A stretch of DNA of 11,041 nucleotides from HGM11368 sp051883415 (GCA_051883415.1 JBJETR010000045.1:1-11041), one strand, 5' to 3'; counted from the first letter of the stretch, positions 5,250 to 11,041 are shown. Numbers and translations: made by a program. The notes: a model not told the origin generated them from the sequence alone.

Positions 5250-8200
5250 ATGAGATATTTTTTTCAACACGACAACTACAACGATTTCTACTGTATACAG
5301 CGCAATAGATTGCAGCCACGTGCATATTTTGTGCCTTTTGCATCGTTAGACGAGTGCAAAGGATGCGAGTCTTATCTTGACGAGAGATATTCTAGCAAGA
5401 TGATTACTATGCTCAACGGTAAGTGGGATTTTAAGTATTTTGCCAAGCTTGACGATATGCCGAGTAGCGTTGATACCTACGACTATCCATTCGACTCTAT
5501 CAAAGTGCCTGCGTGCTGGCAGTTTTCGGGTTACGAACAACCTTTTTACGTCAACACTCGCTATCAATTCGATTGCAATCCGCCTTACGTGCCTGCAAGC
5601 GAGGGCGTTATGGGAGTCAATACTCCTATCAACGCTTCCGCTCCCGTCAAGGTATACAATAGCGTAGGACTATATCGCAAGCAGTTCCGTATGGTAAGGT
5701 CGGCAAGGCATATTCTCACTTTTTTAGGAGTTGCCTCGGCTATACAAGTATACGTCAACGGTAGATTTGTAGGTTACAGCGAGGGTTCGCACAATACCGC
5801 CGAATTTGACATCACGGACGAAGTTATCGACGGACCTAACGAGATAGTTGCTCTGGTGTACAAGTGGTGCAACGGTACCTACCTCGAGTGTCAAGATATG
5901 TTCCGCAACAACGGCATTTTCAGAGACGTATATATCACCAATTATGACAAAAACTATATCTACGACTTTGGCGTCAAGACCAAAAAGCTCGACCTCGGCA
6001 ATTGGCTTATAGAGGTAGAGTGCAAGGGCAATCTCGAAGAAAAAGCCGAGATATTCTACGAGCTTTACGACGGCAATAGGCTCATTCACCGCAACCAAGG
6101 CGACAAGACCATGCTGGGAGTCAACAATGCCAAGATTTGGTCGGCAGAAAAGCCATATCTATACACCTTGTATATTTATATCAAGAAGGGCACTAAGAGT
6201 GTATTTGCTCTAAGACAAGAGATAGGTCTTAGAGAAATCAACGTATCGGGTAGCGTCTTCTATTTCAACGACAAGCCTATCAAAATCAAGGGCGTCAACC
6301 ACCACGATACTCATCCGTTGACGGGTTGGGTAATGAGTATAGACAACTATTTGACCGACCTCACTCTGATGAAGCATCTCAACGTCAACGCAATTAGGAC
6401 GTCGCATTATCCTCCCGATCCGATAATGCTCAAGATGGCCAATTATCTTGGCTTTTACGTCATAGACGAGGCGGATATCGAGACGCACGGCACCTGTGCC
6501 ACCAACCTGCCTAGACCTAATCGCATCAGCAACAACCTCAAGTGGAAAGAGCATTTTTGGGATAGGGTTTATTCTATGTACATGCGCGATCGCAACAACG
6601 CGTGCGTTACTATGTGGTCACTCGGCAACGAAGCCGGCGGATACAAGTGTCAAGACTATTGCTACGACAATCTTAAGAAAATCGACTCGTCCGTGCCTAT
6701 TCATTACGAGGGCGTATGCAGGACGAGAAGGTGGGCTTACGACGTCGTATCGGAGATGTACACCTCCACCTATAGGTGCGAGAAGTATGTGGAAGGCAAG
6801 CTTCCTAAGAAGTATTATCGCGCGCCTTTCTTCTTGTGCGAGTATGCGCACGCAATGGGCGTAGGACCGGGCGGACTAGAGAAATATTGGGAAATCTTCT
6901 ACAAGTCGCCTAATGCAATGGGCGGTTGTATATGGGAATGGGCAGACCATGCGGTTATGCGTGAAGACGGCACTTATACCTACGGCGGAGACCACGGCGA
7001 ATACGTGCACGATAACAATTTTTGTGTAGACGGTTTGGTTTATCCCGACAGAGAGCTGTCCACGGGAGCTTACGAGATGCAGTCGGTATATAGACCGATT
7101 AGGGCAAGCTACGTGTCCAACAATCGTTACATTCTCACCAATACCAACTACTTTGCCGACTCGTCCAACCTCGATATAAGTTGGGAATATTTATGCAACG
7201 GAGAAGTGCTTGCTAAGGGTAGGATAGACGGTATTATTCCGCCTGCTTCCGACTACGTAGTCACCCTAAAGCACCCTGCAATCGACACCACCAAGGATTG
7301 CTTTATCAACTTTATATACGTCAATAAAGACAGTGGTAAACAAGTGGCTAAAGAACAGCTTATTTTGTGTCAATTCTTGCCACAAGGATTGGAGAGATCT
7401 AGAGGCGAAGTAGCTTGCGTAGAAGAGAACGGTTTGTTCAAAGTTATGTTCAACAACGGCAAAGTCGTCATAGACAGAGCCAACGGCAGACTTATCAGCT
7501 ACGTAGTCAACGACAAAGAGTATATGCTATCCGGTGCACGTACGGCAGGATTATATCCAAGCGTGTATAGACCGGCTATCGACAACTATATCAACGTGGA
7601 TAGGATTTGGCATAGACAAGGACTAGATACGGCTGAGTTTGAACTGAGGAGCTTCGACAGCAAAAAGTTGGTAGGCAAGGTAGAGATTTATATTGAGTTT
7701 GAACTGCAAATCAAGGGCAAGCTCAAGATGATAGTCACCAATACTTACACCGTATACGGCAACGGACACATCGACGTTAATACTAGGTTGGAGAGGGCAA
7801 GAGGATATGATTTGCCTAAGTTTGGATTGACGTTGGAGATACCTAAAGAGTTCTGTAACGTAAGATATTACGGTAGAGGTGACAAAGAAAACTATAGCGA
7901 TTTCAACTCTCATTCCGTTATAGGCATTTACGAGAGCAAAGTTGACAAAATGTACGAGCCTTATATAAGACCGCAAGACAGCGGCAATAGGGGAGATACG
8001 AGGTGGTTTGAAGTGACCAACGACGAGGGCGAAGGACTTGTCTTCGAAGCAACGGGCAAGCCTTTCAACTTCTCAACTTTGCCTTTTGACGACAAGGTGG
8101 TGGCTGAGGCTAAGCACAGGCAAGATTTGGTATGCCAAGACAAGACCGTTGTCAAGGTGGACGGCTTCGTCAGAGGCGTGGGTAGCAACAGTTGTGGCGA

Positions 8201-8285
8201 AGATACCAGATACGAGCATAGACATACCACGACAACGCCTATCGAATATTCATTCAAGATTTATGCCAAGTCTTGCGTAAAATAA
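5250..8285 (+). CDS. lacZ: Beta-galactosidase, glycoside hydrolase family 2
   Basis: This 1011-residue LacZ-type enzyme hydrolyses terminal beta-galactosides such as lactose. Domains in order: N-terminal sugar-binding jelly roll (about 40-215), Ig-like linker (about 217-320), catalytic TIM barrel (about 322-615), second Ig-like domain, and the C-terminal beta-galactosidase small-chain domain (about 730-1005). The acid/base is E461 in MWSLGNEAGG and the nucleophile E531 in LCEYAHAMGVGPGG. H352 (GVNHHDTHP), H386 (IRTSHYP) and W562 (GGCIWEWAD) match the active-site residues of the E. coli enzyme. The ATG at 5250 is chosen because a longer frame from TTG at 5193 would begin inside the promoter. 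The RBS is modest (AGAGG at 5232-5236, GAGAG at 5241-5245). There is no signal peptide, so it acts in the cytoplasm. No sugar transporter or regulator is adjacent, so the import route and inducer are unknown. The exact galactoside used is not shown by sequence. Confidence 0.96.
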   Translation: MRYFFQHDNYNDFYCIQRNRLQPRAYFVPFASLDECKGCESYLDERYSSKMITMLNGKWDFKYFAKLDDMPSSVDTYDYPFDSIKVPACWQFSGYEQPFYVNTRYQFDCNPPYVPASEGVMGVNTPINASAPVKVYNSVGLYRKQFRMVRSARHILTFLGVASAIQVYVNGRFVGYSEGSHNTAEFDITDEVIDGPNEIVALVYKWCNGTYLECQDMFRNNGIFRDVYITNYDKNYIYDFGVKTKKLDLGNWLIEVECKGNLEEKAEIFYELYDGNRLIHRNQGDKTMLGVNNAKIWSAEKPYLYTLYIYIKKGTKSVFALRQEIGLREINVSGSVFYFNDKPIKIKGVNHHDTHPLTGWVMSIDNYLTDLTLMKHLNVNAIRTSHYPPDPIMLKMANYLGFYVIDEADIETHGTCATNLPRPNRISNNLKWKEHFWDRVYSMYMRDRNNACVTMWSLGNEAGGYKCQDYCYDNLKKIDSSVPIHYEGVCRTRRWAYDVVSEMYTSTYRCEKYVEGKLPKKYYRAPFFLCEYAHAMGVGPGGLEKYWEIFYKSPNAMGGCIWEWADHAVMREDGTYTYGGDHGEYVHDNNFCVDGLVYPDRELSTGAYEMQSVYRPIRASYVSNNRYILTNTNYFADSSNLDISWEYLCNGEVLAKGRIDGIIPPASDYVVTLKHPAIDTTKDCFINFIYVNKDSGKQVAKEQLILCQFLPQGLERSRGEVACVEENGLFKVMFNNGKVVIDRANGRLISYVVNDKEYMLSGARTAGLYPSVYRPAIDNYINVDRIWHRQGLDTAEFELRSFDSKKLVGKVEIYIEFELQIKGKLKMIVTNTYTVYGNGHIDVNTRLERARGYDLPKFGLTLEIPKEFCNVRYYGRGDKENYSDFNSHSVIGIYESKVDKMYEPYIRPQDSGNRGDTRWFEVTNDEGEGLVFEATGKPFNFSTLPFDDKVVAEAKHRQDLVCQDKTVVKVDGFVRGVGSNSCGEDTRYEHRHTTTTPIEYSFKIYAKSCVK

Positions 8286-8457
8286 TGCGGAAAATAGTAT
8301 TGCCTACAAAATCAATTAGATGCAATGATAGTAGAATATAATGGCAGCTAAAGCAACGATTGCCCACAAAATTGCACCGCATAAATAAAAATATACAATA
8401 TAAATAAAGATATAAATTAAAAAATTAAATATTTATTAAAAAATATTTATAATTATA
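8286..8457 (+). other. Intergenic stretch after lacZ
   Basis: No gene or strong hairpin terminator is visible after lacZ. Two related strings, ATTGCCTACAAAAT and ATTGCCCACAAAAT, lie about 60 bases apart. From about 8388 the sequence is almost pure A/T, which may act as an upstream activating (UP-like) region for the next promoter. Confidence 0.5.
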
Positions 8458-8491
8458 TTGTATTTTATAATTTTATATGATATAGTATAAT
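8458..8491 (+). promoter_or_regulatory. Probable promoter of the YdbC-like gene
   Basis: TTGTAT (8458-8463) is followed after 17 bases by TATAGT (8481-8486). An overlapping TATAAT (8486-8491) is a better -10 box but has no matched -35 box. The AT-only DNA upstream suits a strong promoter, but the boxes are uncertain. A GTATACTTA string at 8496-8504 lies near the expected start site. Confidence 0.5.
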
Positions 8492-8519
8492 AAACGTATA
8501 CTTATTTGGAGGAAGTATT

Positions 8520-8741
8520 ATGGCAGAATTTACATACGAAGTTATCAAAAATTATGGACAATTGTCTGAGTCGAGCAAGGGCTGGAAGAAGGAAGTTAAG
8601 CTCATCAGCTGGAACGGCAAAGAGGCTAAGTACGATATCAGAGAGTGGTCCCCTGAGAATGATAAAATGGGTAAAGGTGTCACTTTGAGTGCCGAAGAGA
8701 TGAAAGCACTTAAAGATTTGCTCAACAAAATGGACCTGTAA
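8520..8741 (+). CDS. YdbC/PC4-family single-stranded nucleic-acid-binding protein
   Basis: This 73-residue protein resembles the bacterial PC4-like family typified by Lactococcus YdbC. Established knowledge is that the family forms dimers binding single-stranded DNA or RNA without much sequence preference, possibly in transcription or repair. The diagnostic part is residues 20-52: KGWKKEVKLISWNG, then KYDIREWSP, then KMGKGVTLS. A beta-rich core is followed by a C-terminal helix (about 57-72) that makes the dimer contact in relatives. The length is typical. The ATG is well placed: GGAGG at 8508-8512 lies seven bases upstream. It is a single-gene unit with its own terminator 22 bases after the stop. 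Its physiological role here is not shown. Confidence 0.92.
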   Translation: MAEFTYEVIKNYGQLSESSKGWKKEVKLISWNGKEAKYDIREWSPENDKMGKGVTLSAEEMKALKDLLNKMDL

Positions 8742-8763
8742 AAAGTTTTATCTAGTTTACTAA

Positions 8764-8808
8764 GCGCACCAAACTTTGCATAAGGTAATGTTTGGTGTGC
8801 TCTTTTTT
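8764..8808 (+). terminator. Intrinsic terminator of the YdbC-like gene
   Basis: An 11-bp stem (GCGCACCAAAC, 8764-8774, with GTTTGGTGTGC, 8790-8800, one G-U pair) closes a 15-base loop and is followed by TCTTTTTT. Confidence 0.92.
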
Positions 8809-8814
8809 GATTGC

Positions 8815-9221
8815 TTTTGACGGCGGATATACTTCGTTATGCTTTGTCGAACTTGCGGTTTTGTGTCGGTCACATACGTTTTGATGGCGTATATACTTCG
8901 TAATACTTTGTCGAGCTTGTGGTTTTGTGTCGGTCACATACGTTTTGACGGCGTATATACATCGTAATACATTGTCGAGCGTGCGGTTGTATTGCGGTCA
9001 CATACGGAGTAGTATGCTCCCTTATACAATCCTCGCTCTTCGCGTCTTACTTGTATCTTCACCGTCAAAATAAATAGTACGCTCCTATCGCCCAAGCCTC
9101 GTTCTCCTCGCCTAACTCGCATCTATGCCGTGAGAGAGTAGCACCATTGCAACTAATAACAAATTGAGGCAATAGATAAAGTTGCCTTTTTCCTTGTCTT
9201 GTTTGCATCTATGCCGTGAGA
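8815..9221 (+). repeat. Nested array of element D halves (L-L-L-R-R-R)
   Basis: Three left halves of element D follow one another at an exact 64-bp period (8815-8878, 8879-8942, 8943-9006). Each starts TTTTGAYGGCG and ends GGTCACATACG. Then come three right halves: 9007-9070 ending CACCGTCAAAA, 9071-9135 and 9136-9221, the last two ending ATCTATGCCGTGAGA. The inner L3-R3 pair forms a complete element. The order is that expected if element copies had inserted one inside another at the same central point. The last right half is longer (86 bp) with an unrelated middle. No gene is present. Confidence 0.72.
8943..9070 (+). mobile_element. Element D, complete inner copy
   Basis: A 128-bp element with inverted ends TTTTGACGGCGTATATAC and GTATCTTCACCGTCAAAA. 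It has a central CATAC-ggagta-GTATG hairpin, and its two 64-bp halves are imperfect reverse complements. It is non-coding, so any movement would need a transposase supplied elsewhere. Confidence 0.68.
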
Positions 9222-9254
9222 GGCGCATTGGGTTAGGCTGATTTATAGGATGAT

Positions 9255-9312
9255 GAGATTGCCACGTCGTATCTCTCCTTTGCTAACGCAAAATGTACAC
9301 AACGCAATGACA
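9255..9312 (-). repeat. Family A repeat, copy A8 (A' type, minus)
   Basis: It starts GAGATTGCCACG and ends CAACGCAATGACA, with the A' interior CTTTGCTAACGCAAAATG. A lone half copy, ATCGCAATGACA, follows at 9321-9332. Confidence 0.8.
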
Positions 9313-9340
9313 AGGATATTATCGCAATGACATCGATCTT

Positions 9341-9380
9341 TGTCATTCCGAGGGAAGCCCTTGCTGACCGTGGGAATCTC
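9341..9380 (+). repeat. Family A relative, copy A9 (TGTCATTCCG type)
   Basis: It starts TGTCATTCCGAGGGAAG and ends GTGGGAATCTC. ATTCC/GGAAT arms replace the ATTGC/GCAAT arms, so pairing is kept although the bases differ. Confidence 0.75.
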
Positions 9381-9391
9381 TTTCCGTTTGG

Positions 9392-9445
9392 TGCCTCCTT
9401 TGTGCAAAGGGAGGTGGCTTGCCGAAAGGCAAGACGGAGGGATTG
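9392..9445 (+). repeat. Family B repeat, copy B6
   Basis: First hairpin CTCCTTTGTGCAAAGGGAG, second hairpin CTTGCC-gaaa-GGCAAG, ending ACGGAGGGATTG. The tail CTTATCCACTGG and CGACTAAATCTGC matches that after B5. Confidence 0.85.
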
Positions 9446-9490
9446 CATCTTATCTTATCCACTGGGAGTACGACTAAATCTGCTAACTAA

Positions 9491-9551
9491 AACTTCTCTC
9501 GCACCTATGCCGTAAGAGTTACCGCAGTAGCCGGTGGAAGGGTTGTCAAAC
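9491..9551 (+). repeat. Element D tail joined to a right half of a B repeat
   Basis: Positions 9491-9518 (CTCGCACCTATGCCGTAAGAG) match the right end of element D. Positions 9521-9551 (ACCGCAGTAGCCGGTGGAAG then GGTTGTCAAAC) match the right half of family B. The D-to-B junction mirrors that at 305-306, so this looks like a decayed relic of the same nested arrangement. Confidence 0.6.
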
Positions 9552-9565
9552 TCGCATTTATAGTC

Positions 9566-9602
9566 AAAAAATAAAACCTTCCTTTGCTCAAGGAAGGTTT
9601 TT
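9566..9602 (-). terminator. Intrinsic terminator of the XRE gene
   Basis: A 12-bp perfect stem (9573-9584 with 9590-9601, core AACCTTCCTT/AAGGAAGGTT) has a five-base loop. Read on the minus strand it is followed by TTTT-A-TTTTTT. It lies 19 bases after the stop codon of the minus-strand gene. The T-run on the plus side is short, so it could also work weakly in the other direction. Confidence 0.88.
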
Positions 9603-9620
9603 GGTTGCTTATAAATTTTG

Positions 9621-9863
9621 TTATTCTACGTCTAGATTGTCAAACGAAAAGATATCGTCGTCCAAAAATTCTATCGTCGTCATACCGAAACCGTTTGCCA
9701 ATCTCATTACCGTAGATAGAGTTACGGTTTTACTTTTTCCACTCAAAATCCATTGCATGTGTCCGTGAGGAATGCCCGACAACTGTTCTAAGCGGTATTG
9801 GGAGATATTCTTTTGTGTCAGCAAACCGACAACTCGTTTTGCCACGGCGTCATTTACGGTCAC
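9621..9863 (-). CDS. Small XRE-family helix-turn-helix regulator
   Basis: This 80-residue protein is a single Cro/C1-type helix-turn-helix domain. The DNA-binding part spans about residues 20-55: ISQYRLEQLSGIPHGHMQWI, with LSGKSKTVTLSTVMRLANGF after it. A short acidic tail follows (EFLDDDIFSFDNLDVE). Such proteins bind palindromic operators as dimers, commonly repressing their own and neighbouring promoters. Translation starts at GTG (9861-9863), supported by GGAGG six bases upstream (complement of 9870-9874). It is transcribed away from the SLOG-like gene at 10017, and two GTATACTT-containing near-palindromes lie in the shared intergenic region. The inference is that it represses itself and that gene. 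No enzymatic or toxin domain is attached. Confidence 0.9.
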   Translation of the reverse strand: MTVNDAVAKRVVGLLTQKNISQYRLEQLSGIPHGHMQWILSGKSKTVTLSTVMRLANGFGMTTIEFLDDDIFSFDNLDVE

Positions 9864-9906
9864 GATTTACCTCCAAGATAAATTATGGAAGAATACCTCC
9901 ATAGTC

Positions 9907-9935
9907 ATTATATACTTTTGGTAGAAAAATATAAG
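9907..9935 (-). promoter_or_regulatory. Possible promoter of the XRE gene
   Basis: Read on the minus strand, TATAAT (9912-9907) is preceded 17 bases upstream by the weak -35 CTTATA (9935-9930). The predicted start near 9900 leaves a leader of about 37 bases. A degenerate ATATACTT site overlaps the -10 box. Confidence 0.45.
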
Positions 9936-9948
9936 AATGTATACTTCC
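9935..9948. promoter_or_regulatory. Candidate operator O2 (degenerate)
   Basis: GAATGTATACTTCC matches the perfect palindrome at 9987-10000 in 10 of 14 positions, including the central GTATACTT. Its centre is 52 bp from that of O1, about five helical turns. Confidence 0.5.
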
Positions 9949-9955
9949 CTATAAA

Positions 9956-9984
9956 TTGCTATGGTCTTATTGTTGTGTTATAAT
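9956..9984 (+). promoter_or_regulatory. Sigma-A promoter of the SLOG-like gene
   Basis: -35 box TTGCTA (9956-9961), 17-base spacer, -10 box TATAAT (9979-9984). The expected start, near 9991, falls inside the palindrome at 9987-10000. Confidence 0.75.
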
Positions 9985-9986
9985 AT

Positions 9987-10000
9987 GTAAGTATACTTAC
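9987..10000. promoter_or_regulatory. Candidate operator O1, perfect 14-bp palindrome
   Basis: GTAAGTATACTTAC is a perfect palindrome covering the expected transcription start of the SLOG-like gene, a classic position for a repressor. The divergent XRE protein is the natural candidate to bind it. Confidence 0.62.
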
Positions 10001-10016
10001 CTATTGGGAGCAATAA

Positions 10017-10469
10017 ATGATAATTACTTTTTGTGGGCACTCAGATTTTTTACCCGCCCTTGTTGATAAAACGAAAGTCTTAAAACTAATAAATGAAGTG
10101 GCGAATGGAGAAAGAGTTGAGTTCTTTCTTGGCGGATATGGTGGATTTGATTTGTTTGCGATGCAATGCGCCAAAACTTTTAAAGAAATAAACCCGAAAT
10201 CAAAAATTGTATTTGTAACGCCTTACCTACACAAAAATTACACTAAGCTAAATTTAAAAAATAATTATGATGAAATTATTTACCCAAACCTTGAGAGTGT
10301 ACCGCTAAGGTTGGCTATCGTCAAACGAAATCAATGGATGGTGGACAGGGCGGATATCGTTATTGCATACGTAGACCACAAGTGGGGTGGAGCATACAAA
10401 ACGTATGCATACGCAATAAAGAGGCGAAAAAAGATATATAATTTTGCGGAAAATATTTTGATAATCTAG
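10017..10469 (+). CDS. SLOG-like (Rossmann-type) protein of unknown function
   Basis: This 150-residue soluble protein has the look of SLOG-superfamily nucleotide-binding proteins (YpsA/DUF1273-like), although I cannot assign a precise family. Motifs in order: an N-terminal strand and turn ITFCGHSDF (residues 3-11), the glycine-rich loop FFLGGYGGFDLFA (36-48), a strand IVFVTPYL (64-71), and the most conserved block RNQWMVDRADIVIAYVDHKW followed by GGAYKTYAYA (104-133). The final WGGAYKT resembles the nucleotide or sugar contact region of such folds. SLOG domains are known or proposed to bind nucleotides and nucleotide-derived signals, but no activity is shown for this group. The ATG is supported by GGGAG six bases upstream (10006-10010). 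Codons here are visibly richer in A and T than in pfl or lacZ, hinting at separate origin. Control by the divergent XRE protein is inferred from the palindrome on its start site. Confidence 0.78.
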   Translation: MIITFCGHSDFLPALVDKTKVLKLINEVANGERVEFFLGGYGGFDLFAMQCAKTFKEINPKSKIVFVTPYLHKNYTKLNLKNNYDEIIYPNLESVPLRLAIVKRNQWMVDRADIVIAYVDHKWGGAYKTYAYAIKRRKKIYNFAENILII

Positions 10470-10585
10470 CAATATTGTGTTGATTGTATATTGCAAAACT
10501 TGCTAAGAACGACAAAGGAACACCTCTTACGTTTTTAAAACATAGACACCATAATTTGCACAGGGACGGCTATTCAAGCGGATAT
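10470..10585 (+). other. Short spacer after the SLOG-like gene
   Basis: A 7-bp inverted repeat (GCAATAT, 10469-10475; ATATTGC, 10488-10494) starts on the last base of the stop codon. No T-run follows, so it is not a convincing terminator. Nothing else is recognised. Confidence 0.4.
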
Positions 10586-10649
10586 AGATTTCCACGCTAC
10601 AGCAAAATGCCTTGCTCTGCTAACGCAAAATGCACTGGGCGGAATGACA
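10586..10649 (-). repeat. Family A repeat, copy A10 (A' type, minus)
   Basis: It starts AGATTTCCACGC and ends GGGCGGAATGACA, with the A' interior CTGCTAACGCAAAATGCAC. Confidence 0.75.
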
Positions 10650-10657
10650 AAATACAA

Positions 10658-10696
10658 CGTCATTGCGAAGCGTTTGCAAAACGCTGTGGCAATCTC
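10658..10696 (+). repeat. Family A repeat, copy A11
   Basis: It starts CGTCATTGCGA and ends TGTGGCAATCTC, with apex AGCGTTT-gca-AAACGCT, a perfect 7-bp stem. It is the only plus-oriented copy in this cluster. Confidence 0.85.
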
Positions 10697-10710
10697 AAAC
10701 AAAGAGGCAC

Positions 10711-10742
10711 GAGATTCCCACGCCTAACGGCTCTGAATGACA
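10711..10742 (-). repeat. Family A relative, copy A12 (minus)
   Basis: GAGATTCCCACGCCTAACGG, then CTCTGAATGACA. The apex GCC-taac-GGC is palindromic. Confidence 0.75.
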
Positions 10743-10751
10743 TGGCGGAAT

Positions 10752-10805
10752 AGATTCCCACGCCTAACGGCTTTGCTAACGCAAAATGTACACAGCGCAA
10801 TGACA
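10752..10805 (-). repeat. Family A repeat, copy A13 (A' type, minus)
   Basis: Begins as A12 (AGATTCCCACGCCTAACGG) but continues into the A' interior CTTTGCTAACGCAAAATG and ends AGCGCAATGACA. It appears to combine the two types. Confidence 0.8.
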
Positions 10806-10815
10806 TAAAGCGGTT

Positions 10816-10844
10816 GAGATTGCCACACTTCGTTCGCAATGACA
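10816..10844 (-). repeat. Family A repeat, copy A14 (minimal form, minus)
   Basis: GAGATTGCCACACTTCGTTC, then GCAATGACA: the exact reverse complement of the minimal copy A7 at 4972-5000. Confidence 0.85.
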
Positions 10845-10854
10845 TAAAGAGGAT

Positions 10855-10880
10855 GAGATTGCCACGGTTACGTTTCGCGC
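10855..10880 (-). repeat. Family A repeat fragment, copy A15
   Basis: GAGATTGCCACGGTTACG is an A arm and apex start. The opposite arm (GCAATGACA) is missing, so this copy is truncated. Confidence 0.6.
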
Positions 10881-10993
10881 TACTGCAAGACAAGCTTTTG
10901 CTATAAGAATGGAAAAGTTGAAGTCTACTATTAGCAAAACGTAGTTGCATATATCGTCTAACTCAATGCATCTCCATATCACCTCTCATATAT

Positions 10994-11022
10994 TTGACAA
11001 GGCGGGGGAGTTTATTTATAAT
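10994..11022 (+). promoter_or_regulatory. Perfect consensus sigma-A promoter reading out of the window
   Basis: TTGACA (10994-10999), a 17-base spacer, and TATAAT (11017-11022) match the consensus exactly. No start codon follows before the window ends, so the transcribed gene lies beyond 11041. A stable RNA or a highly expressed gene is plausible. Confidence 0.82.
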
Positions 11023-11041
11023 ATAAAAAGTATAAAATTTG

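Noticed and set aside
8815..9006. CRISPR array (three regular 64-bp units)
   Set aside because: The units are similar along their whole length. There are no short identical repeats separated by unique spacers, and no cas genes nearby.
8752..9122. Two minus-strand frames over the nested D array with a recurring VCDR...YTPSK peptide
   Set aside because: The repeat unit is 64 bp, not a multiple of three, so successive copies fall into different frames. The similarity comes from repeated DNA, not a protein.
9167..9192. Terminator-like hairpin AGGCAA/TTGCCT plus T-run
   Set aside because: Only six base pairs, inside a diverged D half, with no gene upstream needing termination.
10469..10494. Inverted repeat GCAATAT/ATATTGC as terminator of the SLOG-like gene
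   Set aside because: The stem is weak and followed by AAAAC rather than T residues.
10484..10950. Open frames on both strands in the last repeat cluster
   Set aside because: They are translations of A-family repeats (SLRCVHFALAK and similar strings) with no translation signals.

Overview
The window looks like a chromosomal segment of an anaerobic, low-to-moderate GC Gram-positive bacterium, most likely an uncultured gut-type member of the Clostridia (Bacillota). The reasons are a glycyl-radical pyruvate formate-lyase system behind a ZTP riboswitch, strong GGAGG ribosome binding sites, consensus sigma-A promoters, short intrinsic terminators, a YdbC/PC4-type small protein, and many dispersed palindromic repeats in the intergenic spaces. 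The taxonomic placement is inference from gene style, not from a marker gene.

Layout. Positions 1-74 hold the 3' end of an HU-type DNA-binding protein, followed by a terminator. Positions 151-621 are packed with dispersed repeats: family A (TGTCATTGCG...GGCAATCTC), family B (GCCTCCTTTGTGTAAAGGGAG plus a second hairpin), and one 125-bp element D with inverted ends lying inside a B copy. At 705-4325 is a complete transcription unit: sigma-A promoter, ZTP riboswitch (pfl RNA motif) with a terminator overlapping its 3' half, pflB, pflA, a C_GCAxxG_C_C-family protein, and a terminator. The three genes overlap and are probably translationally coupled. After a repeat-free spacer and a second A/B repeat cluster (4670-5057), a single lacZ-type GH2 beta-galactosidase (5250-8285) is read from its own promoter. 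A YdbC-like single-stranded-nucleic-acid-binding protein (8520-8741) follows with its own RBS and terminator.

Positions 8815-9221 are a striking array of element D: three left halves followed by three right halves, as if copies had gone into each other's centre. More A/B repeats follow to 9551. An XRE-type regulator (9621-9863, minus) and a SLOG-like protein of unknown role (10017-10469, plus) are divergently transcribed. Between them lie a perfect 14-bp palindrome on the expected start site of the plus-strand gene and a second, degenerate copy. The rest is a mostly minus-oriented A-repeat cluster (10586-10880) and a perfect consensus promoter (10994-11022) reading out of the window.

How the parts work together. 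PflA installs the glycyl radical on PflB, which converts pyruvate and CoA to acetyl-CoA and formate. The riboswitch should raise expression when ZTP signals a shortage of 10-formyl-tetrahydrofolate, so formate supply is tied to one-carbon demand. LacZ feeds hexose into the same fermentation. The XRE/SLOG pair looks like a small regulated accessory module. The recognised repeats all lie outside the genes.
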